Shown: positions 1 through 6,000 of the stretch, piece by piece
Layout: every line of letters starts with the position of its first letter
How positions within the stretch are numbered: the stretch's first letter is position 1
DNA from: Bacteroidales bacterium UBA1223
Lineage (GTDB): Bacteria > Bacteroidota > Bacteroidia > Bacteroidales > P3
Assembly: GCA_002309155.1 (NCBI GenBank)
Contig: DBXB01000001.1
Location: 1,235-7,961, forward strand
Length of the DNA stretch: 6,727 nt
Direction: 5' to 3'
The notes under the pieces: model-generated
The model's database searches: none
The model's input: only the letters and a program-made list of their open reading frames with translations
Told to the model about the DNA's origin: nothing
Translations under genes and position numbers: made by a program

Positions 1-38
1 TGCTCGTTGAGCAGGTCGGAAACTTTTTTGTTAAGCAT
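1..38 (-). CDS. ftnA: Probable ferritin, N-terminal fragment (runs off the left edge)
   Basis: The reverse strand opens with ATG at 38 and reads MLNKKVSDLLNE followed by a partial codon (CA.), so only 12 full residues are visible. This resembles the first helix of bacterial non-haem ferritins, which commonly begin with a short Lys-rich stretch followed by LLNEQ; ferritin stores iron as a ferric mineral in the cytoplasm. The gene starts 20 bases after the rubredoxin stop in the same direction, so the two are almost certainly co-transcribed. The leader between them is AT-rich with no Shine-Dalgarno sequence, as is usual in Bacteroidota. The assignment rests on very few residues plus the redox-gene context. 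Other helical proteins remain possible; the continuation beyond base 1 would decide. Confidence 0.55.
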   Translation of the reverse strand, partial: MLNKKVSDLLNE

Positions 39-58
39 GATATTAAGGGTTTAAAAGT

Positions 59-217
59 TTATTGTTTTTCAAAATGGGTCTTGTCAACAGAACAGAGGGG
101 GCATACCCAGTCTGCAGGCAGGTCTTCGAATTTGGTGCCAGGGGCTATACCGTTGTCGGGGTCACCTTTTGCGGGGTCATACTCATACCCGCAGACGTTG
201 CAAACATATTTTTCCAT
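59..217 (-). CDS. rub: Rubredoxin (52 aa)
   Basis: A small cytoplasmic one-electron carrier with a single Fe(Cys)4 site. The 52-residue product matches the usual family size. It carries both cysteine knuckles, C6-x2-C9-G-Y (CNVCGYEYD) and C39-P-x-C42 (WVCPLC), separated by 29 residues. The classic loop residues lie between them: DPDNGIAPGTKFEDLPADW. The start at 217 gives the standard N-terminus MEKYVC. It sits between the Hrb gene (67 bases upstream) and the probable ferritin (20 bases downstream). A typical Bacteroides promoter lies immediately before it, so it can be expressed apart from fprA-hrb. Inference: it accepts electrons from a flavin reductase such as Hrb and passes them to flavodiiron protein, rubrerythrin-type peroxidases or ferritin iron. 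It overlaps a plus-strand reading frame that shows no protein-like features. Confidence 0.96.
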   Translation of the reverse strand: MEKYVCNVCGYEYDPAKGDPDNGIAPGTKFEDLPADWVCPLCSVDKTHFEKQ

Positions 218-249
218 GGTTTTTGTATTTTGGTTGATAATTGAAAGTG

Positions 250-280
250 CAAAGGTACGAACTATTTCTGATTTGACAAA
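250..280 (-). promoter_or_regulatory. Bacteroides-type promoter of the rubredoxin(-ferritin) unit
   Basis: On the minus strand a TTTG (277-280) is followed after exactly 19 bases by TACCTTTG (250-257). This fits the -33 TTTG / -7 TAnnTTTG pattern of the primary sigma factor in Bacteroidota. The predicted start of transcription is near 243, leaving a short AT-rich leader of about 25 bases before the rubredoxin ATG at 217. The -33 element begins only four bases beyond the hrb stop (284-286), and no terminator hairpin is visible in between. Read-through from hrb could therefore add to expression from this promoter. Confidence 0.75.
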
Positions 281-283
281 AAA

Positions 284-913
284 TTATTCCATGAGTTTGA
301 AGTCGCTTTTGCCGTGCTTGCACCACGGACAGACGAAATCGTCGGGGACCTCGTCGCCTTCGTAGACATAACCACAGGTCTGGCAGACCCAACGCTTATT
401 ACCTTCGACTGAAGCGACGGGAGCTTCCGGTTTGGGCTTGATATTGCGATGGTAGTAGTCGTAGGTGAGCGACGGATCGTTATTCAGTAGCACCGACTCG
501 GTAATTTCGGCGATGAAGAGGGTGTGGGTGCCGAGGTCGACAGTCTGATTCACCTTGCCACTGAGGTAGGCGTTGGTGTAACGCGGCACATAGAGAAGCC
601 CGTTGCCGGAGCGCATCTCCACCTCGCAGTCGGCGAACTTGTTGACATCCTTACCACTCTGGAATCCGAAATGCTGAATGACCTTCATGGGTGTGTGCTC
701 CGTCAGGAGCGAGAGGTTGAACAATCCTGTGCGGGCTATCATGCCGTGGGTGTAGTTTTGCTTGTTGACCGAGACGAGCATCTGCTGCGGTGTATCCGTC
801 AGCTGCGGTGCCACATTGATGATACATCCATTGTCTTTGTCGCCCTCTCGTGCTGTGAGGACATAAAGACCGTAGGTCAGTTTGAACAGTGCGTCTTGAT
901 TGTGTGTATTCAT
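284..913 (-). CDS. hrb: High-molecular-weight rubredoxin: flavin reductase fused to rubredoxin domain
   Basis: This 209-residue cytoplasmic protein joins an N-terminal flavin reductase-like domain (about residues 5-155; start MNTHNQDALFKLTYGLYVLT, with the NGCIIN stretch at 28-33 and the FNLSLL strand at 65-70) to a C-terminal rubredoxin domain (about 174-209). The iron ligands are C177-x2-C180 and C195-P-W-C198. The spacing between knuckles is only 14 residues, against 29 in the free rubredoxin next door, which is the short type seen in Hrb and rubrerythrin. A proline-rich linker (KPKPEAPVA, 159-167) joins the two. In Moorella thermoacetica the Hrb protein takes electrons from NADH to its FMN and reduces the flavodiiron protein FprA. 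The adjacent upstream fprA here, same strand, 160 bases away, strongly suggests the same partnership. No clear promoter box was found directly upstream, so co-transcription with fprA is likely. Confidence 0.93.
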   Translation of the reverse strand: MNTHNQDALFKLTYGLYVLTAREGDKDNGCIINVAPQLTDTPQQMLVSVNKQNYTHGMIARTGLFNLSLLTEHTPMKVIQHFGFQSGKDVNKFADCEVEMRSGNGLLYVPRYTNAYLSGKVNQTVDLGTHTLFIAEITESVLLNNDPSLTYDYYHRNIKPKPEAPVASVEGNKRWVCQTCGYVYEGDEVPDDFVCPWCKHGKSDFKLME

Positions 914-925
914 GAATATGGGTTG

Positions 926-958
926 TAAAGGTTACAGGTTAAAGTTTAAAGGTTACAG
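926..958. repeat. Pair of 12-bp direct repeats upstream of hrb
   Basis: The sequence TAAAGGTTACAG occurs at 926-937 and again, identically, at 947-958, with the related GGTTAAAGTT between them. It leads straight into the G-rich array at 962-1019. It lies just ahead of the hrb start (913, minus strand), inside any fprA-hrb transcript leader. It has no recognised binding function and could be part of the same simple-repeat expansion. Confidence 0.7.
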
Positions 959-961
959 ATT

Positions 962-1019
962 TTAAGGGGGTTAGGGGAGTTACGGGAAGTTAAAGGGAGT
1001 TAAGGGGAGTTAAGGGACA
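962..1019. repeat. G-rich degenerate tandem repeat, ~10-bp unit
   Basis: Six successive units of the form TTAAGGGGAG lie end to end: two 9-base units (962-970, 971-979), then four 10-base units (980-989, 990-999, 1000-1009, 1010-1019) with one to four changes each. The plus strand thus carries six G-runs of three to five bases spaced by six to eight bases, a pattern able to form a G-quadruplex. Transcription of hrb reads the other strand, so the RNA would be C-rich and the G-rich strand is the template. Lack of conserved spacers and the very short unit exclude CRISPR. Confidence 0.8.
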
Positions 1020-1027
1020 AATGATTT

Positions 1028-1068
1028 CGATTATTCGATTAAACGAAAAACCATATCAACATATCAAC
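1028..1068. repeat. Short repeat module downstream of fprA, related to 2370-2406
   Basis: CGATTATTCG (1028-1037) followed by ATTAAACG, then a tandem CATATCAAC / ATATCAAC (1052-1060, 1061-1068). The same 10-mer CGATTATTCG is found at 2370-2379, and CATATCAAC is present in inverted orientation at 2395-2403, so matching modules bracket the fprA gene. The module ends six bases from the fprA stop codon (1074-1076). A weak dyad (TTTCG...CGAAA) is present on the minus strand but without a U-tract, so it is not a convincing terminator. Confidence 0.65.
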
Positions 1069-1073
1069 GACCC

Positions 1074-2276
1074 TTACTGATGCAAATTGGCGACGATAAG
1101 ATTGGCGAGGAACTCGAGGTCTTCCATCTGGCTTTCTTTCATGGCAGATTTCAGCGAGAGGTCTTCGCCGAGTATGGTGATATTCTTCATCTCCTCAAGG
1201 AGGGTGCGCATGGCTTTGCCGCTCTGCGCCGCCCAAGTGCCGTTCTCGATAAGCGCCACAGTGCGGTTCTGCCAACTATGTGCTTTGAGGTCGTGCAGGA
1301 GGTTCTCTATGGGAGTAAAGATGCCGGCGTTGTAGGTGGATGATGCCAACACCAGATGACTGTAGCGGAAGCACTCAGCCAGCAATTGACTGACGTCGGT
1401 GTGGCTGGCGTCATACATGGCTATTCCTTTCACACCATGCTGTGCCAGGACAGTCGCCATCTTCTCGGCGGCGGAGGCGGTGTGGCCGTAGATGCTACCA
1501 TAGATGATAAGGACACCTTCTTCCTCAGGACGGTAACTGCTCCAAGTATCGTGCTTGCCGATAAAATATGCCAGGTCCTCTCTCCAGATGGGACCGTGCA
1601 GCGGGCAAATCATCTCAATTGGAAGAGTAGCGGCTTTCTTCAGCACGTTCTGCACTTGTACGCCATATTTGCCGACAATATTGATGTAATAACGGCGGGC
1701 GTCGTCGATCCAGTCACGGTCAAAGTTCACCTCGTCAGCGAAGATGTTGCCGTTCAAGGCTCCAAAGGTACCGAAGGCGTCGGCTGAGAAGAGGATATTG
1801 TCCACCTCGTCGTAGGTCATCATCACTTCGGGCCAGTGTACCATGGGTGCCATGACGAAAGTCAAGCTGTGGCGTCCTGTGGTAAGTTTGTCGCCCTCCT
1901 TGACGGTCTGCAGTTTGGCAGGCTTAGTGCCAAAGAACTGCTCCATCATCTGTGCGGCTTTGGCGGAGGTCACCACCGTGGTCTCAGGGTACCGCAACAG
2001 CAAGTCGGCGATAAGGGCGGCATGGTCGGGCTCCATATGGTTGACAACGAGGTAATCGAGTTTGCGTCCATCCAGGGCCGCTGCGACATTCTCAAAATAT
2101 TGCTCTCGCACGGCACTGTCGGCGGTGTCCATCAAGACAGTTTTCTCGTCGATCAGCACATAGCTGTTGTATGACACTCCGCGAGGTATGGGATAGACAT
2201 TTTCAAACAGTGCCAGCTTGCGGTCGCTGACACCCACATAATAAAGGTCTGCTGTGATTCTTTGTATGTTATGCAT
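1074..2276 (-). CDS. fprA: Flavodiiron protein (A-type flavoprotein; O2/NO reductase)
   Basis: A cytoplasmic enzyme reducing O2 to water and/or NO to N2O in anaerobes. The 400 residues match the two-domain core of class A flavodiiron proteins. Residues 1-248 form the metallo-beta-lactamase-like diiron domain with all ligands present: H80-x-E82-x-D84-H85 (NHMEPDH), H147 (MVHWPE), D166 (FSADAFGTFG) and H227 (CPLHGPIW). Residues 254-400 form the flavodoxin domain with the FMN phosphate loop YGSIYGHT (259-266) and the later SSTYNAG and NGTWA flavin-contact segments. There is no extra C-terminal rubredoxin or flavin reductase domain; that job falls to the adjacent Hrb gene, 160 bases downstream on the same strand. 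Electrons would come from Hrb or rubredoxin. The start MHNIQRITADLYYVG is the typical family N-terminus, and a promoter box lies 28 bases upstream. Sequence alone does not decide O2 versus NO preference. Confidence 0.97.
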   Translation of the reverse strand: MHNIQRITADLYYVGVSDRKLALFENVYPIPRGVSYNSYVLIDEKTVLMDTADSAVREQYFENVAAALDGRKLDYLVVNHMEPDHAALIADLLLRYPETTVVTSAKAAQMMEQFFGTKPAKLQTVKEGDKLTTGRHSLTFVMAPMVHWPEVMMTYDEVDNILFSADAFGTFGALNGNIFADEVNFDRDWIDDARRYYINIVGKYGVQVQNVLKKAATLPIEMICPLHGPIWREDLAYFIGKHDTWSSYRPEEEGVLIIYGSIYGHTASAAEKMATVLAQHGVKGIAMYDASHTDVSQLLAECFRYSHLVLASSTYNAGIFTPIENLLHDLKAHSWQNRTVALIENGTWAAQSGKAMRTLLEEMKNITILGEDLSLKSAMKESQMEDLEFLANLIVANLHQ

Positions 2277-2303
2277 GTCGGAATAATTTTATTTTTAAGA
2301 CTG

Positions 2304-2311
2304 CAAATATA
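2304..2311 (-). promoter_or_regulatory. -7 promoter box for fprA
   Basis: TATATTTG on the minus strand is an exact match to the Bacteroidota -7 consensus TAnnTTTG and lies 28 bases before the fprA ATG (2276), leaving an AT-rich leader of about 20 bases with no Shine-Dalgarno sequence. No good TTTG is present at the ideal -33 distance; a TTTG at 2324-2327 is only 12 bases away. The call therefore rests on the -7 box and its position. The promoter would drive fprA and probably hrb. Confidence 0.6.
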
Positions 2312-2335
2312 CAAATTTTTCTTCAAATGGAATTT

Positions 2336-2406
2336 ATTATTCGTGACCGGTGACCCGTGACCGGTGACCCGATTATTCGTTTAATCGTTTTATTGTTGAT
2401 ATGTTC
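2336..2406. repeat. Compound intergenic repeat: perfect 14-bp tandem duplication inside 9-bp direct repeats
   Basis: GTGACCGGTGACCC is present twice in perfect tandem (2343-2356, 2357-2370). The pair is bracketed by ATTATTCGT at 2336-2344 and 2372-2380, and followed by TTTAATCG and GTTGATATG (2395-2403). Parts of this set recur beyond the other end of fprA (1028-1068). The cluster begins 25 bases upstream of the fprA -7 box, so it could influence that promoter, but no known operator is recognised. It resembles the simple compound repeats scattered between genes in Bacteroidales genomes (impression, not searched). Confidence 0.75.
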
Positions 2407-2445
2407 GCTTGTCAAACTGTGCATGGGTTCTTCATTCATATTTCA

Positions 2446-2485
2446 TTCTCTTTTCTTTTGCCAAAGCAAGAAAGAAAAGAGAGAA
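2446..2485. repeat. Long imperfect purine/pyrimidine hairpin
   Basis: A pyrimidine-rich arm (TTCTCTTTTCTTTTGC, 2446-2461), a CAAA loop (2462-2465) and a purine-rich complementary arm (GCAAGAAAGAAAAGAGAGAA, 2466-2485) pair over about 15 bases if single bases are bulged from the 3' arm. A strand of such composition could also form triplex DNA. No U-tract follows, so a terminator role is doubtful. It may be part of a dispersed intergenic element rather than a gene feature. Confidence 0.5.
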
Positions 2486-2556
2486 AGCGCTGATATTTTC
2501 TTTTTTATCATCTAAAGACACGAAATACACGTTGTCCAATGAGAGTGAAGGTAAAC

Positions 2557-2612
2557 GGGGCTGCTCACGCACAAGGCCCCTCTGCGCGACCTTCGGTTCA
2601 AAGCCTGCAGAG
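2557..2612. other. GC-rich structured island in an AT-rich intergenic region
   Basis: This segment is markedly richer in G+C than its surroundings and contains two nested dyads: GGGGC (2557-2561) with GCCCC (2576-2580), and CTCTGC (2580-2585) with GCAGAG (2607-2612). ACC-TTC-GGT forms a small inner hairpin in the second. A 72-codon plus-strand reading frame (2409-2627) covers it but lacks any protein-like character. No tRNA, rRNA or known riboswitch fold was recognised. It may be a fragment of a dispersed element or of a decayed gene. Confidence 0.35.
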
Positions 2613-2652
2613 CAGACAGATAGTTAAAGTTATAGTTTTATTATTTTCAATT

Positions 2653-2687
2653 AAAAAAAACAGGCATCCTATTGAGGGTGCCTGTTT
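2653..2687 (-). terminator. Rho-independent terminator-like hairpin, U-tract on the minus strand
   Basis: AAACAGGCATCC (2658-2669), loop TATTGA, and GGGTGCCTGTTT (2676-2687) form a 12-base stem with one G-U pair as plus-strand RNA. Read on the minus strand the stem is nine pairs plus two (one A-C mismatch) and is followed by a run of eight U, because the plus strand has eight A at 2653-2660. On the plus strand only three U follow. The canonical reading is therefore a terminator for leftward transcription. No leftward protein gene ends here; the nearest gene to the right is the rightward secreted protein at 3042. Confidence 0.7.
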
Positions 2688-2828
2688 CCATCATTAATCC
2701 ATAAAACTAAATAACAACCAATTGTTTACACTCAAATAGATGGCAAAAAATCTGTTGTTTTCTGAATGCAAAATTACTTCCATTCACAGACTTGCCTCAC
2801 CACCATTATTGGTCAAAATACGGAACCC
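2653..2828 (-). ncRNA. Candidate small RNA transcribed leftward (unverified)
   Basis: The leftward terminator at 2653-2687 implies a short minus-strand transcript. Two exact TAnnTTTG boxes lie upstream of it on that strand: TACCTTTG at 2835-2842, the same octamer as in the rubredoxin promoter, and TAATTTTG at 2769-2776. They predict RNAs of about 175 or 110 bases. Neither has a convincing -33 TTTG at the right distance. The longer form would contain a 10-codon frame (2774-2806, MVVRQVCEWK), whose stop overlaps the inner box; it is too short to call as a gene. No known RNA family was recognised. The extent given is the longer model. Confidence 0.25.
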
Positions 2829-2904
2829 AATCACCAAAGGTAGTGAAGCACTATAAAATAGAGGTCTCGATATGTTAAAAGTTGTGTTAAATATGATGAG
2901 TTTC

Positions 2905-2935
2905 TTGCATATATTGATAATAATTCCTAAATTTG
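2905..2935 (+). promoter_or_regulatory. Promoter of the large secreted FN3 protein gene
   Basis: TTG (2905-2907) followed after 20 bases by TAAATTTG (2928-2935) matches the Bacteroidota -33/-7 pattern. Transcription would begin near 2942, giving a leader of about 100 bases before the ATG at 3042. The leader is AT-rich, has no Shine-Dalgarno sequence, and contains a 9-base inverted repeat: AATAATAGA at 2964-2972 with TCTATTATT at 3016-3024. Confidence 0.6.
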
Positions 2936-3041
2936 AACTTTATTACAGGAAAACAGGGCGTCAAATAATAGACACATACTCAGTGAAATAAACTTGATAA
3001 TATAAATTTTATACATCTATTATTCATCAAATTTTATTATT

Positions 3042-6000
3042 ATGTTAAAGTTCTTACAAAAAATGTTGCTCATCGCCGCCCTATGCGTGCCATGGGTAAC
3101 GCAGGCTCAGAGCGACTGTACTCCAATCAGTACATTCCCTGTGACTTATGGATTTGAAGCCTCGGAAGGTTTCACCACTACTGTCACAGCGGCTGCTGCC
3201 TGTACAACAAATGTGTTCAACAGTTGTTGGCGTAATGAGCAGACTTCGTTCAGCGGCAGCACTGGCTCAGGCCGTATCTGGCACATCTACGGAGGTACCA
3301 CATCTACGTATCTCCACGGTGGATCACATACGCTGATGCTACCCGACAAGGGTTCCACTTCCGCTGTCAGCACAACCATGCTGACATTCCCTGCAATGAA
3401 TTTCACCAATGCAGGCGGTTATGTGGTGTCGTTCTGGATTTGCAGAAACGGCACGGGCACATCCACCCCTGAGGGTGTCAAGATTTATGCCAGCCCTACT
3501 GACACCATCGGTCCAGGCGCTGTTGAGATCGGCCAATACTCGCGGCACCGCACCTTGGCTTACCCCTGCATCGAATCGGCTTCCGGATGGTATCAGTACG
3601 AGACTGCCCCCATCACCATGACGGGCACCGTGTACATTATCTTCGAGGGCCAGAGCTACTATGGTTCGAGTACCTATATCGACGATGTCGTCATCATGGA
3701 GGCTCCCACATGTCCTCGTGTTGACAGCCTATCGGTTGTCGCTTCAACTAACGACGCCGTCGTCTCTTGGGTGGAGACAGGCTCCGCCACTGATTGGGAA
3801 GTGACTGTATCTGATGCCACGAGTGTGGTGTCTTCTACTATCGTCTCCTCCATTCCTGCCACCATCTCCAACCTTGACGGCAATACCCAATACACCGTCG
3901 ATGTCCGCGCAGTCTGCGGTATTGATGACACCAGTATGGTGCGTAGCACCACATTCCGCACGCTGTGCACTGACATTAGCACTCTCCCCTACAGCTATGG
4001 CTTCGAAGATTTGGCGACAGGTTCCAGTACAGCGCATCCTAACATTCCTTGCTGGAACCATATCAACAATGGTACCTCCTATTTCGGTTACCCCTACGTC
4101 TCTTCAACCACACCCCACAGCGGTACACGCAACCTTTACTGGTATGGTTCTACAACAGCCACCACATACGGCGACTATCAGATTGTCGTTCTCCCCGGCA
4201 TAGACACCAATATCTACCCAATGAACACCTTGCAGCTCACTTTCTGGGCACGTCCCACCTCAACGAATTACCATCCAGTGTTCCAAGTGGGTGTGATGAG
4301 TGATCCTACCGATGTCTCCACCTTCCAATTGGTGCAAACCGTCAATGTACAGAATGTCACCACATGGCAGGAATTCACCGTCATGTTTGGCTCCTATACT
4401 GGAACAGGCAAATATATGGCTGTCCGTCTTAACCGTCCCAGCTCATCGTATTATGTCTACACCGACGACTTCACCATCGGCGAGATGCCCAACTGCCCGA
4501 CTATCATTTCGGACCACGTGATCACCACGGCAGCCTCTGCTTATGTCACATGGGATTACGACCACAACTTCGGCGGAGCTCCTGACGGCTATTCGGTTAG
4601 TTACGGCTATACCAACGATGACGTCACAAGCTACACGACGACAACTACCACAGATCCTGAGATAACTCTTAGTCTTCTGGATCCCGACTCAGCATACACA
4701 ATGATCGTCAGACCCGTCTGCGATAACGTTCCCGACATACCTTACGAAATCAGTTTCTCAACAGCGGCTCTGCCTTGCCTTGAATGGGATACCACAGGAG
4801 GTAGCGGTGGCAACTCCAGCCCCGTCGCCACATATGTTGTAGGCACTCCTGGCTCCAGCACAACAAATGTGATGCCCGTCAACGGAGGCTACAACTACAG
4901 CTACTGCAACCACCTGATCCGCAGGTCGGATATCAGCGCTGTTCCTTCAGGCACCACCTATATCAGCGGTATCGATTTCCAGTATGCCGCCTCCTCACCA
5001 ATGGTCAGCAAGACCAACTGCACCATCTATATGTGCCACACCACGATGACCACATGCGACAACTTCGCCACCCCGTCAGACCTGGTGCTGGTATATGAGG
5101 GACCGCTGAACTGCACCACCAATGGTTGGAATCATTTTGAATTCAACCGAGGCACCTTTGCCTATAATGGAACCAGCAATATCATCGTAGCTATCGTCGA
5201 CAACAGTGGCGCCACTGACGCCAACGAGTCATTCTACTATGAGGCTCCCGGTGTTTCTGTGTCCCACCGTGTATACCGCAACGACTCTCCCTATAGCTTT
5301 GCCGATCTCGGTACTGTTACCGCCAGTAACTCAATGTGGCGCACCAATATGCGTCTTACCACAGGTGGCAACGGTGGTGATGGCGACTGCCTCACTCCGC
5401 TTAGTTGCGCGGCTCCTGCCGTAACTCTTGAGACAAGTCTCTCCGGCGATATCGAACTGTCGTGGATTCCCGGATATCAAGAAACCTCATGGGATGTTGA
5501 CTACCGTGTCTCCGGCACTTCGACATGGACCAATGCCGTGTCCGGCACCAACAGCACCGATGCCACTATCCTGCTGAGCGATCTGCAGCCCAACACTCAC
5601 TATGAGTTCCGTGTCACAGCGCTCTGCAGCGACTCCAATATGTCGGCCATAGTTGCTTACACCACACCTTGCTCCTTCATCAGCATACCTTACAGCTACG
5701 GATTCGAGGATATGGCCACCACCTCTTCCTCTTCCCATCCCAATATCCCATGCTGGCACCATCTGAACAATGGTACATCCTATCCCGGATATCCCTATGT
5801 GTCATCCTCTACTCCCCATAGCGGCAGCCGCAACCTCTACTGGTACCTTACCACCACAACTGGCACCTACGGTGATTATGAGGTCATTGTTCTTCCTCCA
5901 GTCGACGCTTCGGTTACTCCCGTCAACACTCTGCAGCTGTCCTTCTGGGCTAAACCCACAAGCACCAACTATTCTCCCATCTTCTACGTGGGTGTGATGA

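Noticed and set aside
524..928. 134-codon plus-strand frame opposite hrb
   Set aside because: Antisense shadow of a gene with clear family motifs; no protein-like features of its own.
962..1019. CRISPR-like repetition
   Set aside because: The units are about 10 bases, degenerate and directly adjacent, with no spacers and no cas genes nearby.
1356..1787. 143-codon plus-strand frame opposite fprA
   Set aside because: Antisense shadow of the flavodiiron gene, whose full ligand set is intact on the other strand.
2580..2612. tRNA-like T-loop (GGTTCAAAGCC)
   Set aside because: The flanking bases do not form a five-pair T stem, and no acceptor or anticodon arm can be drawn.
2409..2627. 72-codon plus-strand reading frame in the intergenic region
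   Set aside because: It spans a low-complexity hairpin and a GC-rich dyad patch, shows no domain, signal or membrane pattern, and has no promoter box in front of it.
2774..2806. 10-codon minus-strand frame (MVVRQVCEWK)
   Set aside because: Too short to support as a gene; kept only as part of the small-RNA discussion.
2700..3041. Invertible promoter (phase variation) ahead of the surface-protein gene
   Set aside because: I looked for long inverted repeats flanking the promoter and found only a 9-base AT-rich pair, both arms downstream of the promoter; no recombinase gene is in the window.
3084..3089. Lipoprotein signal at C15 of the large secreted protein
   Set aside because: The residues before the cysteine are A-A-L, which does not fit the lipobox, and a better type I cleavage site follows at TQA|QS.
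3674..4303. Several overlapping frames on both strands inside the FN3 protein gene
   Set aside because: They overlap each other and the single continuous 1228-codon frame; their Thr/Ser/Pro-rich translations reflect codon bias of the main frame.
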